From positions 1 to 64,000 of the forward strand of contig JACKDL010000005.1 of assembly GCA_020633555.1 (NCBI GenBank): DNA of 64,000 nt, written 5' to 3'. Source of the DNA: Myxococcales bacterium (GTDB taxonomy: Bacteria; Myxococcota_A; Bradymonadia; UBA7976; UBA1532). Both the position numbers and the translations under genes were made by a program. The notes beneath the pieces were generated by a model. That model saw only the letters and a program-made list of their open reading frames with translations, searched no databases and was not told the DNA's origin. Every line of letters starts with the position of its first letter. The stretch's first letter is position 1. This document shows positions 17,994-26,245 of this stretch, piece after piece.

Positions 17994-18428
17994 ATGAGCC
18001 CGTCGCTGCCCCCACCCGACGCCGTGCTGCCCCACCGGCCACCCTTTCTGTATCTGGACCGGGTGATCGAGGCCGATCTGGACGCGGGCCGCTGCGTGGC
18101 CGAGCGCACCTTCCCGCCCGAAGAGCCCTTCTTCGCCGGCCACTTCCCGGGCGCACCCATTGTGCCCGGGGTGATCCTGGTGGAGGCCATGGCCCAGACG
18201 CTGGCGTACCTGGCGCTGCGCCAGCACCCGGGGCAGGCGGTGCTGCTGACCGGCGTGGACGGCTGCAAGCTGCGCAAGCCGGTGCGGCCCGGGGAGACGG
18301 TGCGCTTCACGATCACGGTGGAGCGCGCCCGCCTGGGGGTCGTACAGGCCCGGGCGGAGGCGGCGGTGGGCGGGGCGAAGGTGGCCCAGGCCCAGCTCAA
18401 GGGGTGGATCGGGCCGCTGCCGGCGTAG
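17994..18428 (+). CDS. FabZ-like 3-hydroxyacyl-ACP dehydratase
   Basis: 144 residues, the normal size of the family. It has LPHRPPFLYLDRV at the N-terminus and the central hot-dog helix GHFPGAPIVPGVILVEAMAQ, with the active-site His (GHFPG) and Glu (VEAMAQ). The family dehydrates 3-hydroxyacyl-ACP in fatty acid synthesis. ATG preceded by GGAGG. It stands alone between divergent and convergent neighbours, so it may be a paralogue of the main fabZ or act in another acyl pathway. Confidence 0.9.
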   Translation: MSPSLPPPDAVLPHRPPFLYLDRVIEADLDAGRCVAERTFPPEEPFFAGHFPGAPIVPGVILVEAMAQTLAYLALRQHPGQAVLLTGVDGCKLRKPVRPGETVRFTITVERARLGVVQARAEAAVGGAKVAQAQLKGWIGPLPA

Positions 18429-18445
18429 GCGGGCCCGCGCGGTGC

Positions 18446-18847
18446 TCAGTCGTCGCCGTCCTCGGCCTCGCCGCGGCCGGCCACCCCCGCGGCGGCGCCC
18501 GCGTTCAGGTAGGCCTCGATGTCGGCGATGTTCTGGTCGGTCAGGCCGGGGAAGGGGGGCATGCTCCCGGCGCCGCGGCGGACGACGCCCGCGATGCCCC
18601 GCCGGCCCCGGACGTTGCCGCCGTTGGCCCCGTGACAGCCCGCGCAGTTCCGGGCGAACAGGGCCTGGCCGGCCACCTGCGCGGGGTCCAGGGCGCCGCC
18701 CCCACCCGAGCCCCCGCCGCTGGCTGAAGGGCTCCCACCCAAGGCCCCCTGGGCGCCGCCGCCCTGGGTCCAGCCGCCGTCCCCCTCGCCCTCGCCGCAC
18801 GCCACCAACAGGCTCAGGCCGAGCACCACACCGATCGAACGCAACAT
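18446..18847 (-). CDS. Small class I cytochrome c lipoprotein
   Basis: 133 residues. Lipoprotein signal with LLVAC (Cys 17), a Gly/Ser-rich linker, then a single-haem cytochrome c domain. The haem motif is CAGCH, and a distal Met is likely in GSMPPFPGL, followed by the typical C-terminal helix DIEAYLNAG. Translation starts at ATG after GGAGG. It is probably a membrane-tethered electron carrier. It ends 17 bases from the convergent dehydratase gene and has no oxidase or reductase neighbour to indicate its partner. Confidence 0.92.
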   Translation of the reverse strand: MLRSIGVVLGLSLLVACGEGEGDGGWTQGGGAQGALGGSPSASGGGSGGGGALDPAQVAGQALFARNCAGCHGANGGNVRGRRGIAGVVRRGAGSMPPFPGLTDQNIADIEAYLNAGAAAGVAGRGEAEDGDD

Positions 18848-18976
18848 CGAAGCCTCCAGGTTGAAATCTGCGCCGGGCGGTGGCCCGGCACAGGTGGAAC
18901 CCGGCAGGCGGCAGGGGGGGGCAGGGGGGCGGGGGTTTTCTTCGGCGCCCCCGGGGGGGCGCGGGCGCCCGGCGCG

Positions 18977-20251
18977 CTACTTCGCGGCGGCGATGGCCTT
19001 CTCGAGCTTCTCGAGGATGCGCTTGTCGGTGCCGGGCTTGTCCTTGGCGTCGGCGTAGGCCTTGGCGGCCTTCTCGAAGTCGGCCTTGGTGGCGCCCAGC
19101 TTGACCATGGCGTCCACGCCGCTGGACCGGGCCAGCCAGTTGGCGTCCTTGTCGGTCACCACGGCGCCGAGCACCGCCACCAGCTCCGGCGCCTTGAACC
19201 ACGGCGCGTTCTCCTGGAAGCGCTCCTGCTTGGCCCACTCCATGGCGGGGATGGCGGTCCAGGGCGGGTGCACGTTCGAGCGCGGGGTCTTCTTCAGCAG
19301 GGCCAGGGTGGCCTTGTAGGCCTTCTCGCTGGGGGTCTTGTGGGCCACCGGCGAGGACCACATGCTGATCAGGCCGCGGAAGCAGGCGCTGTAGCGCTTG
19401 CCGTCCTCACCCGGCTCCTTCGTCAGCTTGAGCAGCAGGGGCAGCACGCGCTCGTCGGCGCGCTCGCCCAGCCGGCGGCAGGCGTAGTTCTGCACGTCGC
19501 CGTCGGCGTCCTTCTCGACCATCTCCATGGCCTTCTCGAGGGTGCCGGTGGTGCCCTTGGCCCAGGTGCTGGTGAGGGCGCTGACCACCTCCATGCGCAC
19601 CTTGGGATCGGCGTGCTCGGCGTTGGCCAGCATCAGCTCGCGCACCGCCTCGTTCTTGGCGATGGAGCTGGCCACCGTGCGCAGCATCTGCTTGAGCACC
19701 TCGGGGTGCTTCTCGGCTTTGGCCGCGGCGATGATGACGTCCTGGCTGTCCTGGCTGGTGCCGAAGATGGAGCCCATCAGGCTGGCGGCCTGGATGCGCA
19801 CCGCCGGGCTCTCGTGGCCGATGTGCTTCTTGCCCAGGCCGGCCATGGCGCCGCCCCAGTCCTTCACCAGGGTGCCGCGGTTCTTGCGGGCCTCGCGCAG
19901 GGCCTTGTAGGCCTCGCACTTGCGGTCGATGCCGCTGTTCTCGACGGCGCAGGCCGACAGGGCCAGCAGGAGCTTCTCGTACTCCTCCACCGTGACGCCC
20001 TGCTCGCCCTTCTTGGTGAGCGCCTCGACGTCGGCGGCGGCGGCGGCCAGGGCCTCGGCGCCCTTGATGTTGGCGGCGGCGCTGGTGGCCGCGCTGCCCA
20101 GGGTGTTGGTGCCTTTGGGCGCGGCGCTCTTGGCGGCGCTCTCGGCCTGGCTGGCCGGCGCCGCTGCGCTGCCGCCCTCGGCGGGCTTCTTGTCGCCACA
20201 GGCGACGGCCAAGGCGGCCGCCGCGAGCGCCGTGATGAGCACGCGATACAT
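18977..20251 (-). CDS. HEAT-like repeat lipoprotein
   Basis: 424 residues. Signal peptide and lipobox LAVAC (Cys 18), an Ala/Ser-rich linker, then helical repeats (residues about 140-330) of HEAT type, such as SPAVRIQAASLMG and DPKVRMEVVSAL. The start ATG follows GGAGGGA. The family has no defined reaction; such repeats normally bind proteins. Function is unknown. The 129-base gap to the cytochrome gene contains GC-rich self-complementary runs but no clear T-rich terminator. Confidence 0.88.
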   Translation of the reverse strand: MYRVLITALAAAALAVACGDKKPAEGGSAAAPASQAESAAKSAAPKGTNTLGSAATSAAANIKGAEALAAAAADVEALTKKGEQGVTVEEYEKLLLALSACAVENSGIDRKCEAYKALREARKNRGTLVKDWGGAMAGLGKKHIGHESPAVRIQAASLMGSIFGTSQDSQDVIIAAAKAEKHPEVLKQMLRTVASSIAKNEAVRELMLANAEHADPKVRMEVVSALTSTWAKGTTGTLEKAMEMVEKDADGDVQNYACRRLGERADERVLPLLLKLTKEPGEDGKRYSACFRGLISMWSSPVAHKTPSEKAYKATLALLKKTPRSNVHPPWTAIPAMEWAKQERFQENAPWFKAPELVAVLGAVVTDKDANWLARSSGVDAMVKLGATKADFEKAAKAYADAKDKPGTDKRILEKLEKAIAAAK

Positions 20252-20321
20252 AGGTCCCTCCGCAATTGCTGGCCCCGCGGGCCGCGGGATCGCGGATTCT
20301 TTTCAAGCCGCCCCGCGCCTG

Positions 20322-21695
20322 TCAACGCAGGTCGGGGGCCTCGTCGAAGACGGCGGCGATCCGCGCGGACCACCGGGCCAGTCCGCGGGGGTCGGGGCGC
20401 AGCGGGTAGCGGGCGTACAGCGCGAGGGCGGCGGGCGCCCGCGCCACCCCGGCCCCCAGCCGCCGCGAGAGCGCGCGGTGCTCCACCAGTCCGGCCACCA
20501 GCCGGGGCAGCTCGCGGGCCTTCGGGAGCACCAGGCGCTGCTCCAGGGCGGCGCGGCTGTTCGAGGCGCTGAGCACGCCGGCGGCCATCAGCCGGTCGGC
20601 CTCGTCGCCCGTGAGGCCCTGGCTGCCGCGGCGGAACAGGTCGTAGGCGGCCAGCAGCCCGCCCCAGCGGCGCTGGAAGGCGGCCTGGTAGGCCCAGGTG
20701 GTGGCGACGCCCCCGGGATCGTGCCCGGCCAGGGCGGCGTCGGCGAGCTGCCGGGCGGCCACCAGCCCGATGCCCACCCCCGATCCGTGGGCGGGGAAGA
20801 CCTGACAGCCGGCGTTGCCCAGCAGAGCCACCCCGGGGGCGGCCAGCCGGTCGTAGGGGCGCCGCAGCGGGATGGCGCCGGCGCCCCCGAAGTGGCGCGT
20901 GCCGATCCAGGGGTGGGCCTCGACCAGGGCCCGGAGGATCTGGGTGCCCGCGCGCCGGCTCGGCTCGGCGATGGCGCCGGTCAGCAGCTCCACTTCGTCC
21001 GCCTGCGGGCTCAGAGCCAGGTTCGCCGTGGAGTAGCCGCCGTCCAGGCCGACGGTGGACCACACGTCGCCGGGCGCCAGCCCCTGCGCCCGGAATGCCG
21101 CGCGGGCCACCCCCGGATCGGTCACCGCGTGCACGGCCTGGGCTGCCGAGCAGATGTGCTGAGCGGGGACCGGGGGGCAGTCCCGGGCCAGCAGGGGCAC
21201 CCGGCGCCGCAAGGCCCCCGCCAGACCGCTGGCGTCGACAAACAGGCGGGCGCAGAGGGTGAAGGGCGCGCCTTCGCCCTGGAAGGTGGCGCGGGTGGGG
21301 CGGCCGCGGGCGTCCAGGGTCAGGTCCACCAGGCGCGCGGGGGCGTGCAGCTCGGCGCCGGCAGCGACGGCCAGGCCCTGCAGGCGCTCGACGAGCCGCC
21401 GCATGTCCACCGCCCACACGGGGTTCGGGCTCAGGCGCACGTGGGCGCGGCCGCTGGTGCCGAAGATGGCGAAGGCGCCGCCCAGGGGCCGGCGCTCGGG
21501 GGGCGCCGGCAGGGGCACGGCGGCCTCGTCGAACATCCAGGGGGGCACGCCATTGATCCAGCGGGCGCCGGCCGCGGCCGGGCGGCGGTGATCCACCAGG
21601 ACCACCCGGGCGCCCATGCGCGCCAGGTGCCACGCGGCGGCCGCGCCCGCGCTGCCTGCGCCCACCACCACCACGTCCACCCGTCGGCTGCTCAT
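20322..21695 (-). CDS. FAD-dependent oxidoreductase (group A monooxygenase/halogenase-like)
   Basis: 457 residues from the ATG at 21695, which overlaps the LysR stop codon (ATGA). It begins with an FAD Rossmann motif (VVVGAGSAGAAAAWHL, then VLVDHR). A second flavin motif is seen at about residue 320 (LLGNAGCQVFPAHGSGVGIGL), equivalent to the GD region of aromatic hydroxylases, geranylgeranyl reductases and halogenases. No substrate is evident. Coupling to the LysR gene suggests LysR controls it. An open frame continues upstream, but that is the shadow of the LysR gene. Confidence 0.88.
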   Translation of the reverse strand: MSSRRVDVVVVGAGSAGAAAAWHLARMGARVVLVDHRRPAAAGARWINGVPPWMFDEAAVPLPAPPERRPLGGAFAIFGTSGRAHVRLSPNPVWAVDMRRLVERLQGLAVAAGAELHAPARLVDLTLDARGRPTRATFQGEGAPFTLCARLFVDASGLAGALRRRVPLLARDCPPVPAQHICSAAQAVHAVTDPGVARAAFRAQGLAPGDVWSTVGLDGGYSTANLALSPQADEVELLTGAIAEPSRRAGTQILRALVEAHPWIGTRHFGGAGAIPLRRPYDRLAAPGVALLGNAGCQVFPAHGSGVGIGLVAARQLADAALAGHDPGGVATTWAYQAAFQRRWGGLLAAYDLFRRGSQGLTGDEADRLMAAGVLSASNSRAALEQRLVLPKARELPRLVAGLVEHRALSRRLGAGVARAPAALALYARYPLRPDPRGLARWSARIAAVFDEAPDLR

Positions 21696-22594
21696 GGGCG
21701 CGAGGGTGCCACCGACGGCGGCGTCGAGCCAGCCGCCGCGATCGCCTGCCACAGGGTCGCTGCGGCGGGCCCGGCCGGCTCGGCGCGGCGCACGGCGCGG
21801 TAGGTGATGGCAGGCAGCCAGGGCAGGGGGCGGCGCACGGTGCCGGGGGGCTGGGGGCACAGGCCGTTGACCACCGCCGGGCCCACCCCCAGGGTCACCA
21901 GGTGCAGCACCAGCGGCCAGCCCCGCGCCTCGGCGGCCGCGCGCCAGGGCACGTCGGCGAGCGCCTCGTCCAGGCGGGCCCGCAAGGGGCCCCCTTGGGG
22001 CGGTACCACCAGCGCCACCTGGGCCAGGGCCTCGGGCGGCAGCGGGCCGGCTCTGGCCGCCAGGGGGTGGCCCGCGGGGATCTGCAACACGGGCTCGGTG
22101 CGGGCCAGGGGCACGACCTGCAGGTCCGGGCCGGGGGGCGTGGGCGTGACTGCCACGTCGGCGGTGCCGGCGCGGACGGCCGCCAGCGCCCCGGGGCCGT
22201 CGAGCACCTGGCACTGCAGCGGCACGCCCGCTGCCCGCAGGCTGGGGCCCAGCAGGTACAGCAGGGCGCCCTCGCCGGCCGCCAGGCGGGCCGGGGCGGC
22301 GTGGGCCTGACCCGCCAGCGTGGCGCGGAGCGCGGCGGCCTGCTGCAGGGCCCGCTCGGCGTGGGCCTGCACGGCCCGGCCCGCGTCGGTGAGCGCCAGA
22401 CGCCGGCCCTCGCGGCGGTAGAGCGGGGCGCCCAGCTCCTCGGCGAGCTGGCGCACCTGCCCATGCAGCGCGGGCTGGGACAGGCCCAGCCGCGCCGCCG
22501 CCCGAGTGAAGTTCAGGGTCTGGGCAAAGACGGCGAAGGCGCGCAGGCGATCAGCGTGGGGCAGGGGTTCAGGTATCGGCATGGGTGATACCAT
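21692..22594 (-). CDS. LysR-family transcriptional regulator
   Basis: About 300 residues. The N-terminal winged helix-turn-helix is typical: LRAFAVFAQTLNFTRAAARLGLSQPALHGQVRQLEE-like order, ending LYRREGR and LTDAGR. The C-terminal half has the weaker type II periplasmic-binding effector domain. The start is uncertain between ATG at 22594 and ATG at 22582; the second is favoured because a candidate LysR box covers the first codons. It is translationally coupled to the flavoprotein gene and divergent from kptA. Confidence 0.9.
   Translation of the reverse strand: MVSPMPIPEPLPHADRLRAFAVFAQTLNFTRAAARLGLSQPALHGQVRQLAEELGAPLYRREGRRLALTDAGRAVQAHAERALQQAAALRATLAGQAHAAPARLAAGEGALLYLLGPSLRAAGVPLQCQVLDGPGALAAVRAGTADVAVTPTPPGPDLQVVPLARTEPVLQIPAGHPLAARAGPLPPEALAQVALVVPPQGGPLRARLDEALADVPWRAAAEARGWPLVLHLVTLGVGPAVVNGLCPQPPGTVRRPLPWLPAITYRAVRRAEPAGPAAATLWQAIAAAGSTPPSVAPSRP
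22572..22592. promoter_or_regulatory. Candidate LysR box (ATC-N9-GAT)
   Basis: GGTATC and GATACC are separated by 9 bases, giving TATC-N9-GATA, which matches the NodD/LysR-box pattern ATC-N9-GAT. It lies at the LysR start, 77 bases upstream of kptA. Autoregulation of the LysR-flavoprotein pair is the simplest reading; an effect on kptA is possible but unproven. Confidence 0.5.
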
Positions 22595-22668
22595 ATCGAA
22601 AATGACTCGTTCTGCCCGAGTCTTGGCGACGCTACGGTGGCTGGGAGTTCAAACCCGAGGAGGCACCG

Positions 22669-23271
22669 ATGGACCAGCAACTCGTTCGCCGCAGCAAGAA
22701 GCTGTCGTGGCTGCTGCGCCACGGCGCCCACGAGGCCGGGATCACCATGGACGCCGCGGGCTGGGTGCCCGTGGCCCAGGTGCTGGCCGCCACGGGCCTG
22801 AGTCGCGCGGCGCTGGCCGACATCGTGGCCCACAACAACAAGCGTCGCCTGGAGCTGGTGGGCGATCGCGTGCGCGCCTGCCAGGGGCACTCCACGGAGG
22901 GCACGCCGGTGACGGCTGAGGCGCTGGAGGCCACGTGGGCCCCCTTCGCAGGGCCGGGGCCGGTGTGGCACGGCACCCACCTGGACGCGCTGGATCCCAT
23001 TGACGCCCTGGGGCTGGTGCCCCAGGCGCGCACCCACGTGCACCTGGCCGAGGCGCTGGACGCCACGGTGGGCAAGCGCGCCAACGTGGCGGTGATGCTC
23101 GCGGTGGATCCGGCGGCGCTGGCGGCCGCGGGCTGCCCGCTGTGGGTGGCGCCCAACGGGGTGCTGCTGGCCCGCCGGGTGCCCCGGGGCTGCATCGTAG
23201 GGGCGCGCCCGATGACGCGGGCGGCGCAGGCGCGGGCCGCTGCGATCCAGGCGCGCTTCGGCGCGGCGTGA
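22669..23271 (+). CDS. kptA: RNA 2'-phosphotransferase (KptA/Tpt1)
   Basis: 200 residues, the normal length. The family moves a 2'-phosphate from an RNA splice or repair junction to NAD+, making ADP-ribose 1''-2''-cyclic phosphate. Diagnostic motifs are the N-terminal LSWLLRHG, HNNKRRLEL, the RACQGHS loop with its His, WHGT, and RTHVHLAEAL, with the NAD-binding NGVLLARRVP near the end. Most bacteria lack tRNA introns, so its substrate is probably damaged or ligated RNA. AGGAGG precedes the ATG. It sits about 6-9 kb from rtcR and rtcA. Confidence 0.95.
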   Translation: MDQQLVRRSKKLSWLLRHGAHEAGITMDAAGWVPVAQVLAATGLSRAALADIVAHNNKRRLELVGDRVRACQGHSTEGTPVTAEALEATWAPFAGPGPVWHGTHLDALDPIDALGLVPQARTHVHLAEALDATVGKRANVAVMLAVDPAALAAAGCPLWVAPNGVLLARRVPRGCIVGARPMTRAAQARAAAIQARFGAA

Positions 23272-23303
23272 GCGATGGACGGGTGCGCGAGGAAGAAAGA
23301 GGC

Positions 23304-23417
23304 CCCGGGCCGGTCACCACTTGGGAGGAAGTCGGGGGAGAGAGACGGTGGTGACCGGTCCCGGGCCGCGGCTCACCCGGCGCCTGAGGGGGGGTTGGCG
23401 CCGGTGATGTGTGAGCC
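23304..23417. other. Two long stem-loops in kptA downstream intergenic region (23272-23541)
   Basis: First stem: 23304-23320 pairs with 23348-23365 (17 bp, one bulged T at 23359, 27-base loop). Second stem: GGCTCAC plus CCGGCGCC (23370-23384) pairs with GGCGCCGG (23397-23404) and GTGAGCC (23411-23417), with a 6-base internal bulge. The rest of the 270-base gap is G-rich, and a T7 run on the minus strand follows the stop of the next gene. They may form a bidirectional terminator between convergent genes or a structured RNA. Confidence 0.55.
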
Positions 23418-23541
23418 GCCCGGTGAGACCCTTGGGGTGGGGTTGGGGGATGTCCTCGGGGGGGAGGTTCTGTCCCGCAGGTCTCGGGGGGTACAACCTC
23501 GGGGCGCGAGAGACTTCTTCCCGGCCCCTGAAAAAAAGTGA

Positions 23542-24873
23542 TCAGCCCCCGGCGCGCTTGAACAGGAAGGGGTAGCGCACCACCACCACGCCGCGGCCCC
23601 GGGGCGCCGGGAAGGCCGTGCGCTTGAGCTGCTGCACCAGGCAGGCCTCGACCTCGGCGTGCTGCAGGGTCGAGCCCTCGATGAGCGCGGCGATGACCGC
23701 CCCGTCGGGGCCGATGGTGAACTTGGAGCTCACCTTGCCGTTCAGCCCCTTCTCGGTCTGCAGGGCCTTCTCGTAACAGTAGCGGTAGCGGGCCCGGAAC
23801 CGGCGGATGACCCGCTGGATCTCTTCGCGGGACAGGCCCTCGCTCACCTTCGGATCCAGCGGCACGATGGCCGCCTTCGGCGCCTTCGGGGCCCGGTCGC
23901 CCACCCGCGGCTCGGGGCCGCCGGGCCGGGCCCCGGGGGGGCCCCGGCGGAACAGGCGGCGATCCAGGCCGGTGAGGCCGATGGTGGCGCCGGGCGGGCC
24001 ACCCAGGCCGTCGCCGCCGGGGGTGCCCCAGGGGCTGCCCAGGGGATCGCCGTCGGGCCGCCCCAGCATGCCGAGCTGGTCGCCGTGCACGGTGCCGTTC
24101 ATGGCGTTCAGCACGTCGTGGGCGGCCAGCCCCAGGGTGGGCGTGCCCATGACCTCGCCCAGCGCGTTCTCGATGCCCTGGCTGACGTCGCGGGCGGTGT
24201 CCAGGGCGATCTTCTTGCGGGTCTGGGGATCGCCGGCGTCCGCGCGGGCGCCCGGCGCCGTGCGCGGCGCGGGATCCTGGTGGGCGGTGGCCGGGCCGTC
24301 GCCGCCGCCCGGCTCGGGCGTCGCCTCGCCGGGCTCGGCCGGCTCGGGCTTCTCCAGCTCGGGGCGCAGGCTGATCTCGACCCACTCGGGCCGGGCCTCC
24401 ATGCCGTCCACCGAGAGCTGGGCGGCGTCCACGGGCACGCTCAGCGCCAGGGCGAAGAACAGGCCGTGCATGAGCGCGGCGGCGCCCAGGCTGCGGGCCT
24501 CGCCGCCCTGCCACAGCGCGCGGCCGCGGCGCAGCGGCGCCAGCGCCGGGGCCTGGGGCACCACCGCGAAGTAGACCACCGCGTCCCCCAGCCGCATGCG
24601 GGCGCGGGCGTCGCCCGCCAGGCTCACGCCGCGGGCGCCGTCGGCGGGCGGCACTGCCTCGACCGCGCCGTCGCGCAGCACGTCGGCGGCCACGCCCGAG
24701 GGGATACGCAACCGTGCCGCGCCGCCGGTCAGCTCCGCCAGCCGCCACTCGGTCGGCAGCAGGCCGCCCAGGACGGCGTCGTCTTCGGCGATGATCAGCG
24801 CCTCGGCGGGGCGCAGGTGGCGCACGTCCAGCACGGTGCCGTGCCAGGTGATCGTGATCTCCAAGCGGTCCAT
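23542..24873 (-). CDS. AgmX/PglI-type TonB-like envelope protein
   Basis: 443 residues from the ATG at 24873, which has a strong GGGAGGATGAC upstream; the open frame extending to 25236 is not used. One hydrophobic segment (ALMHGLFFALALSV, about 155-170), then a Pro/Gly-rich low-complexity region. The C-terminal AgmX/PglI domain follows (about 340-440: RRFRARYRYCYEKAL, LNGKVSSKFTIGPDG, VEACLVQQLKRTAFP). The N-terminal about 140 residues may be an FHA-like beta domain (uncertain). Related myxobacterial proteins act in gliding or envelope complexes and resemble TonB C-termini. Divergent from the neighbouring gene. Confidence 0.85.
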   Translation of the reverse strand: MDRLEITITWHGTVLDVRHLRPAEALIIAEDDAVLGGLLPTEWRLAELTGGAARLRIPSGVAADVLRDGAVEAVPPADGARGVSLAGDARARMRLGDAVVYFAVVPQAPALAPLRRGRALWQGGEARSLGAAALMHGLFFALALSVPVDAAQLSVDGMEARPEWVEISLRPELEKPEPAEPGEATPEPGGGDGPATAHQDPAPRTAPGARADAGDPQTRKKIALDTARDVSQGIENALGEVMGTPTLGLAAHDVLNAMNGTVHGDQLGMLGRPDGDPLGSPWGTPGGDGLGGPPGATIGLTGLDRRLFRRGPPGARPGGPEPRVGDRAPKAPKAAIVPLDPKVSEGLSREEIQRVIRRFRARYRYCYEKALQTEKGLNGKVSSKFTIGPDGAVIAALIEGSTLQHAEVEACLVQQLKRTAFPAPRGRGVVVVRYPFLFKRAGG

Positions 24874-25048
24874 GTCATCCTCCCAGGGCCGACCCGCACC
24901 GGTGCGTCGGCCGCGGCGCCCAGGGCGTGCGGCGAGCGTGACGTCATCGGGTGTGTGCGGGGGCGGCGACCCACCCCAGGGGGTCGCGGCCTTCAAGCGG
25001 TCAGACAGCGCCCAGGCGGGGAGGTTCCCGGAAAATGAAGCGCGGAAG

Positions 25049-26245
25049 ATGAAGCGGAGCGACGAGCGCGAGGCCCCGGTGGCGCTGCACGCCGACGCCC
25101 TGGCGCGGCTGGAGGGGGCCGCGGCCCGGCTCGGACTGGCGGTCGATCCCCGGTGGGCGCAGCCCGCGCGGGCGGTGGCCCTGCGGGTGACTGGGCCGAC
25201 CGGCCCGGTGACCGCGTGGCGGGCCCGGCAGGCCACGGGCCGCTGGGCGCTGGGGCCGTGGACGGTGGATCCGGGCCTGGACGCCGACGGGGTGGCCGCG
25301 GGCGCCCTGTGGACCCACCTGCAGGCGGCCTTGCTGGGCCTGCCGGTGGACGGCGCCTACGGAGGCACCGCGGCGCCCGTGTGCGCCAAGGGCCTGGCCC
25401 TGGCGCTGGCGCCCGAGCTGCAGCACGACGTCTTGGGGCCCGACCGCGGCGTGGACGCGGCGTGGCTGGGGGCGCTGGCCCACGGGCTGGGGCCCGACGC
25501 GCCGGTGGTGGGCTTGCCCGCGGCGTTGGGGGGCGGCGCCCTGCGGCCCGGCGCGGTGGCCCGGGGGGGCCTGCGGGTGCTCGACGCCTTCCTCCGCCAG
25601 GTGGGCTGGCCCCGTGATCGCCTGCGGGTGGCCATCCACGGCTTCGGCCCGGTGGGGCGGGCGGCGCTGGCCCAGTGCCAGGGCGCGGGGCTGCGGGTGG
25701 TGGCGGTGTGCGACGCCCAGCGCGGCGCCCACTCGGCGGCCGGCCTGACCCCCGAGGCGCTGGCCGACGGCTTCGGCACCGTGGGTGCACCCGTGACCCC
25801 CGACGCCCTGTTGCGCAGCGAGGTGGACGTGCTGGTGCTGGCCAGTGGCGCCCGGGCGTTGGACGCCGAGATCGCCGGGGCGCTGCGCTGCCGCGCCGTG
25901 CTGGAGCTGGCGCGCTTCGGGGTGCTGAGCGAAGCCGATCCCATCCTGCTGCAGCGCGGCGTGGCCGTGCTGCCGCACCTGCTCGCGGGCGCGGGCGGCC
26001 TGCTGTTGGATCACGCCCTGTGGCAGGGCCGCCGGGCGGGCCGGGCGGTGGACGACGAGGCCCTGGCCAACGGCCTGACCGCGGGCATGGATCGCGCGTT
26101 CCGGCAGGTGTGGGCGGCGGCGCTGGGCGAAGGGCTGCCCGCCCGCACGGCCGCGCTGGCGGTGGCCCTGCGGCACCTGGCGGCCGTTGAGGCGGCCCAA
26201 TCGGGGCGTGCCTCGGCCGTCGTCAGTCCGCCGGCCGGGCGGTGA
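25049..26245 (+). CDS. Glu/Leu/Phe/Val dehydrogenase-like protein with altered active site
   Basis: 398 residues from ATG 25049, with a weak GGAAG upstream. The NAD-binding half resembles Glu dehydrogenase: HGFGPVGRAALAQC, then the terminal SEADPILLQRGVAVLP and AGAGGLLLDHALWQ, parallel to TNEAD...PD.LANAGG. In the N-terminal domain the usual Lys-bearing GGxKGG is replaced by GGTAAP, so the catalytic and substrate lysines look lost. It may be non-catalytic or use a different substrate. It ends 23 bases inside the convergent lipoprotein gene. Confidence 0.8.
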   Translation: MKRSDEREAPVALHADALARLEGAAARLGLAVDPRWAQPARAVALRVTGPTGPVTAWRARQATGRWALGPWTVDPGLDADGVAAGALWTHLQAALLGLPVDGAYGGTAAPVCAKGLALALAPELQHDVLGPDRGVDAAWLGALAHGLGPDAPVVGLPAALGGGALRPGAVARGGLRVLDAFLRQVGWPRDRLRVAIHGFGPVGRAALAQCQGAGLRVVAVCDAQRGAHSAAGLTPEALADGFGTVGAPVTPDALLRSEVDVLVLASGARALDAEIAGALRCRAVLELARFGVLSEADPILLQRGVAVLPHLLAGAGGLLLDHALWQGRRAGRAVDDEALANGLTAGMDRAFRQVWAAALGEGLPARTAALAVALRHLAAVEAAQSGRASAVVSPPAGR

